From Luteolibacter sp. LG18 (GTDB taxonomy: Bacteria; Verrucomicrobiota; Verrucomicrobiia; Verrucomicrobiales; Akkermansiaceae), in contig NZ_AP024600.1 in NCBI RefSeq assembly GCF_036322585.1, forward strand, positions 2,418,001-2,482,000: a stretch of DNA of 64,000 bases, in the 5' to 3' direction. Shown here in pieces: positions 25,531 through 33,431 of this stretch (the stretch's first letter is position 1; every line of letters starts with the position of its first letter). Position numbers and translations under genes: made by a program. Below the pieces are notes generated by a model that did no database searches, was not told the DNA's origin, and was given only the letters and a program-made list of their open reading frames with translations.

Positions 25531-27033
25531 ATGGTGAAGTCCCCGATCCTGATCCGCGTCCTGCTCGTGCTGGTGGCGTGCGTGGCCCCGCTTTCCGCCG
25601 CCGGGAAGCCGAACATCGTGCTGTTCGTGACCGATGACCAGAGCCCGATTGCGGGCTGCTACGGTTCACCGGTGATCCAGACGCCGCATCTCGATGCGCT
25701 GGCGAAGGACGGCACCTTGTTCACGAACGCCTATGCCACCACGGCCTCGTGCTCGGCCAGCCGCTCGGTGATCCTCACCGGCACCCACAACCACGCGAAC
25801 GGGCAATACGGCCACGTCCACGACTACCACCATTTCGAGACCTATGCGAATTGCGCGGCGATCAGCCTGCCGCTGCAATTGAAGCTGCTCGGCTACCGCA
25901 CCGCGCACATCGGGAAGAACCACGTCGCGCCGGATGCGGTCTACCATTACGACCGCGAGTTGAAGACCACCGGCGCGCACGATTCGCCGAACTGGGTGAA
26001 GAACTGCGAGCCGCTGTTCAACGAGAAGGCGGACCAGCCGTTCTACCTCGCCTTCTGGACCCACGATCCACACCGCAGCGGCGAGGAGCAGGAATCCGTG
26101 CCGGGGGATCTGAAACCGAACGCCTTCGGCAATCCGCAGGTCGGGAAACAGTATCCGGGCATCGAAGAGGTGGTCTACGATCCGGCGAAGGTGGTGGTGC
26201 CCTCCTGGCTGCCGGACACGCCGGAGTGCCGCGCGGAGATCGCGCAGTACTACCAGAGTGTCGCCCGTACCGACAAGGCGCTGGGCGCGCTCGTTATGGC
26301 ACTGAAGCAGGCGGGGCAGTATGACAACACGATCATCCTCTTCACCGCCGACCACGGCATGGCGTTCCCCGGCGCGAAGACCACGGTGTATGAAGCGGGC
26401 CTGCGCGTGCCCTTCGTGATCCATCTGCCCGGCGCGAAACCCGGCGTGGTGAACGACGCGATGATCTCGCACCTCGATCTCACGCCGACGCTGGTGGATG
26501 CGGCGGGTGGCCTGGACCGCGCGACGAACGGCCCGAAGCAGCTCGCGCCGGTGGAGAAGGTCGGCACCGGCGAGAACCCGGGGAAGAAGTTCACCCGTTA
26601 CCAAGGGCGCTCGTGGCTCGGCCTCGTCGGGCAGGAGCACGGCGAGGGATGGGATGAAATCTCCGCCTCGCACACCTTCCATGAGATCCAGATGTATTAC
26701 CCGATGCGCGCCATCCGGGACCGGCATTACAAGCTGATCTGGAACATCGCGTCACCGCTGCCGTTCCCCTTTGCCTCCGATCTGTGGGCGGCCTCCACCT
26801 GGCAGGGCGCGTGGCGGCAGGGCCCGCAGGCGCTGTATGGAAACCGCACCGTGGACTCCTACATCCACCGCCCGCCCTTCGAGCTCTACGACATGGAGCA
26901 GGACCCGGCGGAAACGAAGAACCTCGCCACGGACCCGGCGCACAAGGACCTGCTGGAAGCCATGAAGCAACGGCTGAAGGACATGCAGAAACGCACCGAC
27001 GACCCGTGGCGGCTCAAGTGGGAGTATGAGTGA
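25531..27033 (+). CDS. Secreted type I sulfatase (N-sulfoglucosamine sulfohydrolase-like)
   Basis: 500 residues with a signal peptide (MVKSPILIRVLLVLVACVAPLSAA). Hydrolyses sulfate esters or sulfamates. CSASR at residues 74-78, followed by SVILTG, is the formylglycine signature with cysteine at position 74; a separate maturase is needed. Metal-binding residues lie in NIVLFVTDDQ near the N-terminus and ILFTADHGMAF. The layout (QTPHLDALAKDGTLFTNAY, THDPHR, final YDMEQDPAETKNLA) resembles heparan N-sulfatases (S1_8-type), but the substrate is inferred. The start lies in an unusual hairpin/uORF context. Confidence 0.92.
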   Translation: MVKSPILIRVLLVLVACVAPLSAAGKPNIVLFVTDDQSPIAGCYGSPVIQTPHLDALAKDGTLFTNAYATTASCSASRSVILTGTHNHANGQYGHVHDYHHFETYANCAAISLPLQLKLLGYRTAHIGKNHVAPDAVYHYDRELKTTGAHDSPNWVKNCEPLFNEKADQPFYLAFWTHDPHRSGEEQESVPGDLKPNAFGNPQVGKQYPGIEEVVYDPAKVVVPSWLPDTPECRAEIAQYYQSVARTDKALGALVMALKQAGQYDNTIILFTADHGMAFPGAKTTVYEAGLRVPFVIHLPGAKPGVVNDAMISHLDLTPTLVDAAGGLDRATNGPKQLAPVEKVGTGENPGKKFTRYQGRSWLGLVGQEHGEGWDEISASHTFHEIQMYYPMRAIRDRHYKLIWNIASPLPFPFASDLWAASTWQGAWRQGPQALYGNRTVDSYIHRPPFELYDMEQDPAETKNLATDPAHKDLLEAMKQRLKDMQKRTDDPWRLKWEYE

Positions 27034-27123
27034 AGCAGTTCATGCGTCTGGCATCAACGTGCATCGCGGCTTGAGAAATCGGATGGAAGATCGACGCTGT
27101 CCTTCGTGAATGAAGGAGCCTCG

Positions 27124-27603
27124 ATGAGTCTTGCGAACCTCCGGTTGCCCGCCCATTGGAGTGGAAGGGAGAAGGCGTTCGTTCTTTTCATCAGGGAACT
27201 AGTGATGCTGTCGTGGGAAACGAGATCGCTTCATGACGACGGCGGGAGAGCCAGTTACATCCGGCGCTTCTTGTTGGGGCTGCGTGTCCATTTGGGGAGC
27301 TGGGAAGAATGTATCGAGGGTCGGGAGTTCTTCGAAGAGACAGGCCTCCTTGAGTGGATCTCCCGTGAAGGCGTGCTCGATTGTTTCGAGATCGGGGAGG
27401 CCGGGGTCCGCGTTTCCCGGAGAGGGCTTCGAAAGAGCGTGCGGCGTGCAGCGGACGATCTGGCGGCGCTGGTGATTCCCGTCTTCGTGCATGGCACACC
27501 GATGAACCGATTCGGCTTCCAGTGGCGAAGGCTTGTGACGCGGTGGCGGGATTTCGGTGAACGACGCCGGGCGCAGAGGCTGCGCCGGTTGTTGGAGGAG
27601 TAG
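27124..27603 (+). CDS. Hypothetical protein next to the island edge
   Basis: 159 residues from ATG at 27124, preceded by GAAGGAG 5 nt upstream. Arg- and Trp-rich, mostly helical (KAFVLFIRELVMLSW; SYIRRFLLGLRVHLGSWEECIEG), with a strongly basic C-terminus (FGERRRAQRLRRLLEE). No signal peptide, metal site or known domain recognised. Its lower G+C than the preceding genes and its position next to the tRNA remnant at 27669 hint at accessory origin. Confidence 0.6.
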   Translation: MSLANLRLPAHWSGREKAFVLFIRELVMLSWETRSLHDDGGRASYIRRFLLGLRVHLGSWEECIEGREFFEETGLLEWISREGVLDCFEIGEAGVRVSRRGLRKSVRRAADDLAALVIPVFVHGTPMNRFGFQWRRLVTRWRDFGERRRAQRLRRLLEE

Positions 27604-27625
27604 CCACGAAGCCGTGGCAGCTTTT

Positions 27626-27668
27626 AAAAGGCGAAGGCCGCGGACCCTTTCGAGTCCGCGGCCTTCAT
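27626..27668 (-). terminator. tRNA-type terminator at the island's left edge
   Basis: 13-bp stem (27633-27645/27654-27666), loop CCTTTCGA, and on the minus strand a CCTTTT run. Same design as the terminator after the intact initiator tRNA at 42131-42173, with four stem pairs changed on both sides. Confidence 0.7.
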
Positions 27669-27715
27669 CGGTTGCGGGAGGAGGATTTGAACCTGCGACT
27701 TACAAGAGGCTGCCT
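27669..27715 (-). pseudogene. 3'-half tRNA remnant (possible attachment site)
   Basis: Minus strand shows a T-arm loop (GGTTCAAATCC), an acceptor 3' strand TCCCGCA and ACC, as in a tRNA 3' end. Upstream, CAGCCTCTTGTAA resembles the anticodon region of tRNA-Thr(UGU), but the 3' side of the anticodon stem is missing and no 5' half follows. 33 of 36 nt match the 3' end of the intact initiator tRNA at 42171-42206, in the same orientation. Confidence 0.65.
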
Positions 27716-27755
27716 TGTAGGGCACTTGGAATCGGGTCGATTGAAAAAGTGATTG

Positions 27756-28907
27756 TCATTGATCGGACAGGCCCTTGAGGCTTTGGCCCTCAAGACGATC
27801 AATCGCTTGTTGCGTTTGCTGGATGACCTTTGGATCCTGGATCTCCGAAAGAATCCTCCGGGCTTCGGCGAAATCCAGATCACCAGCGATGTGAATGGAA
27901 CGTGCTGCCTGAAGGGCGTCATGGACAGCTCCTGTGGTGGAGTCCACGGAAAGGTTCAGCCATTCCTCGGCCTTTCGCGAGTCCTTCAGGAAAAACCTCG
28001 TCATGCAGTCGGTGATTAGAAATGGATCTATCTGGCTGGCATTTTCGGATTTGAGCTTCATGGCATAGGCCATGCCTTCGGCGGGATTCATGTCGATCTC
28101 GCTGTAAAAGCATGCCTTCAACGCCTCGTTCCGCACGCCCGGAGATTCGCTCAGATTGGCGAGGCAATATTCCGCCACTCCCTTGCTATTTTTGATGGCA
28201 ATCGATTGCAGAAACTCGGTGAGCCTCTTGGAGCTGAGCTCCGGATCGGAAGAATTCAGCAACCGGACTCCTTCTTCAAGAGAGAGCGACTTCCCCTTCA
28301 CCAGCGACTCAACCGTATAGCTGTAATCCAATGCCTCCGCTTTGGTCAGAGGCAGGAAGCTTTCGAAATCGCCCGCTGTCGCTCCCTTGAACTCCATCAA
28401 CTGCAAGACTCCCGCCAGCGCGAATTGCCGTTCTTCGGGGCTGCCCGCAGTCTTGGCTAGGGCCACCAGTTTGTCATACCCGGCATTCTTGTCGGCATAA
28501 TTGAAGGCCAGCATCAGCAATAGGTTTCTCGCCTCGCCGGGACCGAAAATCTCAGGAATATGGGCGAAGACGTATTCGATTCCGTAACGGCCCACAAATG
28601 CCTGGACCAGCGCCTCTTTGCGTTCGGTCTTTTCTCTCCGGCTGAGGGCTCTATTGGAATCGATGATGTTCCATTTCTCCCCGAATTCCAAAGGTCCGGA
28701 AATGGATGGAGCGCGCACGCCGCGGGTCTCCGATTTTTGCTGTTTTCTCGAATCTGGAGAGGGGGAGTTGCTGGTGTCCCCCGTATTTCTCCCCTGGCTC
28801 GCCGCTCCGGACAAGGCTGCTTTGCTGCGGACGGCGTCGAACAAGCGTGGCCCCAGCAGCAAGCACAGAGCCAGACCGGAGATGAAAGCGATCCCTTTTT
28901 TATTCAT
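27756..28907 (-). CDS. Hypothetical protein with N-terminal membrane/signal segment
   Basis: 383 residues from ATG at 28907 (MNKKGIAFISGLALCLLLGPRLFDAV), an N-terminal hydrophobic helix that is either a signal anchor or an uncleaved signal. A Ser/Asn/Pro-rich linker leads to a long all-helical domain with weak repeat periodicity (SKRLTEFLQSIAIKNSKGVAEYCLANL; RKAEEWLNLSVDSTTGAVHDALQAARSI), similar in style to the TPR-like secreted proteins that are expanded in Verrucomicrobia. No catalytic motif. Lower G+C than the flanking chromosome. First gene inside the candidate island, not obviously linked to the sugar operon. Confidence 0.7.
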   Translation of the reverse strand: MNKKGIAFISGLALCLLLGPRLFDAVRSKAALSGAASQGRNTGDTSNSPSPDSRKQQKSETRGVRAPSISGPLEFGEKWNIIDSNRALSRREKTERKEALVQAFVGRYGIEYVFAHIPEIFGPGEARNLLLMLAFNYADKNAGYDKLVALAKTAGSPEERQFALAGVLQLMEFKGATAGDFESFLPLTKAEALDYSYTVESLVKGKSLSLEEGVRLLNSSDPELSSKRLTEFLQSIAIKNSKGVAEYCLANLSESPGVRNEALKACFYSEIDMNPAEGMAYAMKLKSENASQIDPFLITDCMTRFFLKDSRKAEEWLNLSVDSTTGAVHDALQAARSIHIAGDLDFAEARRILSEIQDPKVIQQTQQAIDRLEGQSLKGLSDQ

Positions 28908-28951
28908 CTTAAGGGTGGCTCTACGTGCTTGAGGCGGAGAAAATAACAAGG

Positions 28952-28996
28952 ATCACCCGCCCCCTTTGCCTTTCTTGAGGCAAGGGGGCGGGTGAT
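28952..28996 (-). terminator. Strong hairpin after the AraC gene
   Basis: About 20-nt arms (ATCACCCGCCCCCTTTGCCT and its complement, one unpaired base) with a 6-nt loop; on the minus strand a T-rich CCTTGTTATTTT tract follows. Probable terminator of the AraC-family gene. Confidence 0.65.
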
Positions 28997-29125
28997 TAAA
29001 AAATTGAGAGCCCTGTAACAATCTCCATGGATGGGTGTGAGAGCGGCGTTCTCAAACGCATCGGCTTCAATGAACCGAATCTTCCGGGTGTAAAACCGGC
29101 CTTGGGTTCATCGAGTGAGATGGTC

Positions 29126-30037
29126 CTATTTTCGTCCCTTCTTCCTGGAGCGGGATTTCAAACGATATTCGGTCGGGTTGCATTTCATCTCCCGGCGGAA
29201 CAACCGGTTGAAAAACGAAACGTGCGGGAAACCGCACGCCAGGGAGATGTCCAGAATGCCCCGTTCGCTGTTTTCCAACTCGCGACAGGCGGCCTGCACC
29301 CGCAGCCGGTTCAGGAAGCCGCTGTAGGAATGCCCGGAGTGTTTTTTAAACTGCCGGGCGAAAGTCGGGCGGGTCATTCGTGTCAGGGACAACAAATCCT
29401 CCAGTTTGATTTCCTCGCGGAAATTCGCCACCAGATGCCGCACGGCTCTCGCCATCGCATCTTGGTAAGGCGACTCGTTCGGAAGATTGAATCCTCTTTC
29501 CGAGAGCCGCTTCAGGTCCCTGGCAGGTGCTTCGCTCAGCCGTGCGAGAATGATGAGGAGGATGCCGAGCTGTGCCGCTCCTGCGTTCTTGGCTAGTTCC
29601 TGCATCAGGGATGAAATCACCTGGGCGGTTTTTCCGGAGATGGACATACCGTGACCGGCGAGCTGAAAAAGGCGCTCCGCAGGCGAGTTCTCCGGGAAGC
29701 CCCAGAACGGATGATCCTGTGGAAAATGGAACTGCACCGAGATTCCTTCGGATGGCCCCTTGGTATGCCAGTAGTGAGGCAGTCTTTCCCCGAGCAGCAC
29801 CAAGTCACCGTCCGCAAACGGACCGATGTGATCACCCACAAACTTCGTTCCCTGGCCACGGAGGAACAGGGTCAGCTCCATCTCCGTATGGAAATGCCAG
29901 CGGTTTCCAGAACCTGCGATGCGGATGGAGCGATCCGGTGCGATAACCGATTCCACCTCATCAAGGCTTCGATCCCATTTGATCAGGCGGAACGAGTGTC
30001 CGCCCGGTGGAAGGATTTTCTCACGAATGCCACGCAT
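29126..30037 (-). CDS. AraC-family transcriptional regulator with cupin sensor
   Basis: 303 residues from ATG at 30037 (a TTG at 30088 would add 17). The N-terminal half is a cupin-like sugar-sensing domain (WHFHTEMELTLFLRGQGTKFVGDHIGPFADGDLVLLGERLPHYW). The C-terminal half has two helix-turn-helix units (EIKLEDLLSLTRMTRPTFARQFKKHSGHSYSGFLNRLR; GILDISLACGFPHVSFFNRLFRREMKCNPTEYR), the AraC/XylS signature. It is divergent from the sugar operon at 30152, so it most likely activates it in response to the operon's substrate. The shared 114-bp gap contains the candidate binding box at 30081-30122. Confidence 0.92.
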   Translation of the reverse strand: MRGIREKILPPGGHSFRLIKWDRSLDEVESVIAPDRSIRIAGSGNRWHFHTEMELTLFLRGQGTKFVGDHIGPFADGDLVLLGERLPHYWHTKGPSEGISVQFHFPQDHPFWGFPENSPAERLFQLAGHGMSISGKTAQVISSLMQELAKNAGAAQLGILLIILARLSEAPARDLKRLSERGFNLPNESPYQDAMARAVRHLVANFREEIKLEDLLSLTRMTRPTFARQFKKHSGHSYSGFLNRLRVQAACRELENSERGILDISLACGFPHVSFFNRLFRREMKCNPTEYRLKSRSRKKGRK

Positions 30038-30080
30038 TGGGATGATGATGGCACGATTTTTGGAATCGGTAAAGATGGGG

Positions 30081-30122
30081 TGAGACAATCATCGCAGGGG
30101 TGGAGATCGGAATCGTAGAGAA
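30081..30122 (+). promoter_or_regulatory. Candidate AraC box, copy 1
   Basis: Begins TGAGACAATCATCGCAGGGG. 34 of 42 ungapped positions match 36935-36976. Lies between the divergent AraC gene and the first operon gene. Confidence 0.45.
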
Positions 30123-30151
30123 GAAGCGGCCGATCGGGTTTGCTGTGGCCG

Positions 30152-31189
30152 ATGAACAGCAACTACCGGTTTTCTTTCGGGCCTTGGAATATCAGTGAAG
30201 GGGCCGATCCCTTCGGACCCGAAGTCCGCCCGGCATTTCCCCACGAGGAGAAATTCGCCCTCTACCGGCCTCTTGGGTTCGAGGGAGTCCAATTTCACGA
30301 CGATGATGTGGTGCCGGACATTGACAACCGGACTCCGGATCAGATCGGCCGCAAGTGCGCCGAGGTGAAGGCCATGCTCGGCAACCAAGGGCTGGTGCCG
30401 GAGTTCGTGGCTCCGCGCCTCTGGTTCACGCCTGAAACGGTGGATGGCGGCTACACCTCCAACACTGAAGCGCACCGCCGCTATGCCTTCGATCGCACGA
30501 TGCGCACGATTGATATCGCGCGTGAGATCGGATCGAAGGCTGTTGTCCTCTGGCTGTCCCGTGAGGGCACTTATATACGCGAAAGCAAGAATCCCCGTGT
30601 GGCCTATGAACGCATTCTCGCGACGCTCAATGCGATGCTGGAATACGACAAGGAGATCGAGATCTGGATCGAGCCAAAGCCGAACGAGCCCACCGACCAT
30701 GCCTATGTCCCGACCATCGGCCATGCGGTGGCCCTTGCCTATGCGTCCACGGACCCGAGGCGCGTCAAGGGATTGATCGAGTCCGCTCACGCACTTCTCG
30801 CCGGACTCGACCCCGGGGACGAGATGGCGTTCGCCCTCGCTCATGACAAGCTGGGAAGCGTCCATCTCAATGACCAGAACGGCCTGAAGTATGACCAGGA
30901 CAAGAACTTCGGCGCGGCCAACCTGCGGGCGGCTTTCAACCAGGTCCGGGTGCTTGAAGAAGCGGGCTATGGAAACAAGGGCGAGTTCATCGGTCTCGAT
31001 GTGAAAGCGATGCGCACCCAGGCGGGGAATTGTGTCACCGAGCATCTCACCAACAGCCGCGCGATCTTCCTCCATCTGGTGGACAAGGTCCGCACTTGGG
31101 ACCGTGAACTGGAGAGGCAGTTCGTGGAGGCCCGCGATTACGAGGCACTCGAATTCGCGGTGATGAAGCACCTCATGGGAGTGAAATGA
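30152..31189 (+). CDS. Xylose-isomerase-like sugar isomerase
   Basis: 345 residues from ATG at 30152. A TIM-barrel protein clearly related to class I (Streptomyces-type) xylose isomerase. The N-terminus FSFGPWNISEGADPFGPEVR and GFEGVQFHDDDVVP contain the region of the ring-opening His and its Asp partner. IWIEPKPNEPTDH supplies metal ligands, and HLNDQNGLKYDQDKNFGAANLRAAF the second metal site. It is about 40 residues shorter than typical XylA, so the native sugar may not be xylose. First gene of a tight operon: its stop overlaps the aldolase start by 4 nt. Cytoplasmic aldose-ketose isomerisation is the expected reaction. Confidence 0.85.
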   Translation: MNSNYRFSFGPWNISEGADPFGPEVRPAFPHEEKFALYRPLGFEGVQFHDDDVVPDIDNRTPDQIGRKCAEVKAMLGNQGLVPEFVAPRLWFTPETVDGGYTSNTEAHRRYAFDRTMRTIDIAREIGSKAVVLWLSREGTYIRESKNPRVAYERILATLNAMLEYDKEIEIWIEPKPNEPTDHAYVPTIGHAVALAYASTDPRRVKGLIESAHALLAGLDPGDEMAFALAHDKLGSVHLNDQNGLKYDQDKNFGAANLRAAFNQVRVLEEAGYGNKGEFIGLDVKAMRTQAGNCVTEHLTNSRAIFLHLVDKVRTWDRELERQFVEARDYEALEFAVMKHLMGVK

Positions 31190-32031
31190 ATCCAGCAACG
31201 ACCATGAAATCCTATCGCCTCAACCGGCTTTTCAACGCGAAGTCCGGCAGATGTTTCGATGTGGCCGTGGATCACGGCTTCTTCAACCAACCCGGATTTC
31301 TCCAAGGCATCGAGGACATGCGGGAGGTTGTGAAGACCCTCGTGGATGCCGGACCGGATGCGATCCAACTCACTGTCGGGCAGGCCCGGCATCTCCAGGG
31401 CTTGCCGGGGCGGCAGAAACCCTCGTTGGTTTTGCGGACGGACGTCGCGAATGTCTACGGGAAGGAGCTTCCTGCGTCCCGCTTCAGCCTCATGATCGAG
31501 GAGACCATGCTCCAGGCGGTGCGCCATGATGCAGCATGCGTCTGTGTGAATCTTTTCCAGATTCCCGGGGCTCCCGAGGTCCATGCCCAGTGCGTGGAGA
31601 ACATCCTGCGTCTCAAGCCCCAGGCCGATTACTACGGCATGCCGATGATGGTGGAGCCACTTGTTTTCAGACCGAATCACGAAGCCGGAGGCTACCAGGT
31701 GGATGGCGATGTGGTGAAGATCATCCACCTTGTGCGGCAGGCGGTCGAACTGGGGGCGGATGTCATCAAAGCAGACCCGACCGAAGAGGTGGCTGCCTAC
31801 CATCAGGTGATCGAAGTGGCGTCCGGTATCCCGGTATTGGTGCGCGGCGGGGGACGCGTGAGTGATCGCGAGATCCTGGAGCGCACCGCGGGCCTGTTGG
31901 AGCAGGGCGCATCCGGTATTGTTTACGGGCGCAATGTGATCCAGCACCCGAGCCCGGCCGGGATCACCCGCTCGCTGATGGCGATGGTTCATGACGGTGC
32001 CGGAGTGGATGCGGCATTGGCTCTCATTTGA
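31186..32031 (+). CDS. Class I aldolase (DeoC/FbaB/LsrF family)
   Basis: 281 residues, ATG at 31186 overlapping the isomerase stop; ATG at 31204 (MKSYRLNRLF) is an alternative. TIM barrel with FDVAVDHGF, a Schiff-base lysine candidate in ADVIKADPTEEV, the phosphate-binding GIPVLVRGGGRVSD and SGIVYGRNV. These are hallmarks of the archaeal-type FbaB/LsrF group, which cleaves ketose phosphates by retro-aldol chemistry or moves C2/C3 units. Between an isomerase and a sugar kinase in the same operon, the likely job is cleavage of the phosphorylated ketose made by its neighbours. Substrate chain length is not known. Confidence 0.85.
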   Translation: MNPATTMKSYRLNRLFNAKSGRCFDVAVDHGFFNQPGFLQGIEDMREVVKTLVDAGPDAIQLTVGQARHLQGLPGRQKPSLVLRTDVANVYGKELPASRFSLMIEETMLQAVRHDAACVCVNLFQIPGAPEVHAQCVENILRLKPQADYYGMPMMVEPLVFRPNHEAGGYQVDGDVVKIIHLVRQAVELGADVIKADPTEEVAAYHQVIEVASGIPVLVRGGGRVSDREILERTAGLLEQGASGIVYGRNVIQHPSPAGITRSLMAMVHDGAGVDAALALI

Positions 32032-32043
32032 CCCCCCTGCCTC

Positions 32044-33426
32044 ATGCCATTGAAAGAATCCATTTTCAGCGAACTGCGTGCCTGCCTCGGCGGGGAACAT
32101 GTCCTGACCAAACCGGAGGACACCCTGCCGTATGGGTTCGACGGCACCGCAGCTTTGAAGCAATCGCCCGGGGCGGTGGTGTTTCCAGCGGACACGCTCC
32201 AGGTGGCGGAGTGCGTTCGCATTGCCACGAGGCACGGTGTTCCGGTGGTTTCCCGTGGATCGGGCACGGGTCTGAGTGGTGGAAGCGTACCGGTCACGGA
32301 ATGTCTGGTGCTCTGCCTGATCCGCATGGACCAGGTGCTTCAGGTCGACCCGGCGAACCTCACGCTGCGGGTGCAGCCGGGAGTCACGACTCTGAAAGTG
32401 GATGAAACGGCGGCCCTCCATGGGCTCTTCTATCCGCCGGACCCGGGTTCCATGAAGATCAGCACGATCGGTGGCAATGTGGCTGAGAATTCCGGTGGCC
32501 TCCGTGGTCTCAAATATGGCGTGACCCGCGATTACGTCATGGGTCTGGAGGTGGTGCTGCCGGACGGAAGCATCGCCCGGCTGGGCAATGCCTGCGTGAA
32601 GGATGTGGCGGGCTATTCGCTGAAGGATGTGTTCATCGGGTCGGAAGGCACGCTCGGTGTGATCACCGAAATCCTGCTGAAGCTTCTGCCACGTCCCAGG
32701 GCGCGGAAGACCATGCTCGCCGTCTTTGATCGGATGGAGGATGCGGCGGAAACCGTTTCCGCCATCATTGCGGAGAAGATCATTCCCTGCACGCTTGAGT
32801 TTCTGGACCAGATGACCGTGCGCTGCGTGGAGGACTTCGCGCGCATCGGTCTGCCTGTCGACTGTGGTGCCTTGTTGCTCATGGAGACGGACGGGCATCC
32901 CGTGGTGGTGGAGGAAGAGGCGGTCCGCATGGGGGATATTGCGAGCCGCCATGGAGCACGGGAAATCCGCACGGCAGCAGACGCCGCGGAAGCCCAGCAA
33001 CTGGCGACCGCGCGTCGCAGCGCGTTCTCGGCGCTCGCCAGGATGCGGCCCACCACCATCTTGGAAGACGTCACGGTGCCGCGTTCTTCGCTCGCGGAGA
33101 TGGTCGGATACATCGCCGGAATCGCCGCGAAACACCGGTTGATGGTCGGCACTTTCGGCCACATGGGGGACGGCAATCTCCATCCGACCTTCCTGACCGA
33201 CGAGCGTGATGCGGAAGAGATGGAGCGGGTGCATCAAGCCCTGGACGAGATTGTGGAAAAGACCTTGGCGCTTGGCGGCACCATCACCGGAGAACACGGG
33301 GTGGGCCTCGCCAAGAAGCCATGGCTGAGGCGGCAGATGGGAGATGCCAGCTACGAGCTGATGAAGACGTTCAAGCGCGCCCTCGATCCAGCGGGCATCA
33401 TGAACCCCGGGAAGATCTTCGATTGA
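32044..33426 (+). CDS. glcD: FAD-linked 2-hydroxyacid oxidase subunit GlcD-like
   Basis: 460 residues. Oxidises glycolate or D-lactate-type 2-hydroxyacids. The N-terminal PCMH FAD-binding domain (about 35-215) has VVSRGSGTGLSGG, PDPGSMKISTIGGNVAENSGGLRGLKYGVTRDYVMG and GYSLKDVFIGSEGTLG. The C-terminal cap ends GHMGDGNLHP and GGTITGEHGVGLAKKPWL, both diagnostic of GlcD. It is 12 bp after the aldolase and 5 bp before the Fe-S partner GlcF. No GlcE-type subunit is present, so the complex would be a two-subunit form, as in many non-enteric bacteria. Confidence 0.93.
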   Translation: MPLKESIFSELRACLGGEHVLTKPEDTLPYGFDGTAALKQSPGAVVFPADTLQVAECVRIATRHGVPVVSRGSGTGLSGGSVPVTECLVLCLIRMDQVLQVDPANLTLRVQPGVTTLKVDETAALHGLFYPPDPGSMKISTIGGNVAENSGGLRGLKYGVTRDYVMGLEVVLPDGSIARLGNACVKDVAGYSLKDVFIGSEGTLGVITEILLKLLPRPRARKTMLAVFDRMEDAAETVSAIIAEKIIPCTLEFLDQMTVRCVEDFARIGLPVDCGALLLMETDGHPVVVEEEAVRMGDIASRHGAREIRTAADAAEAQQLATARRSAFSALARMRPTTILEDVTVPRSSLAEMVGYIAGIAAKHRLMVGTFGHMGDGNLHPTFLTDERDAEEMERVHQALDEIVEKTLALGGTITGEHGVGLAKKPWLRRQMGDASYELMKTFKRALDPAGIMNPGKIFD

Positions 33427-33431
33427 GCGCC

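Noticed and set aside
27669..27715. Functional tRNA-Thr gene
   Set aside because: The 3' side of the anticodon stem and the whole 5' half are missing; kept as a remnant only.
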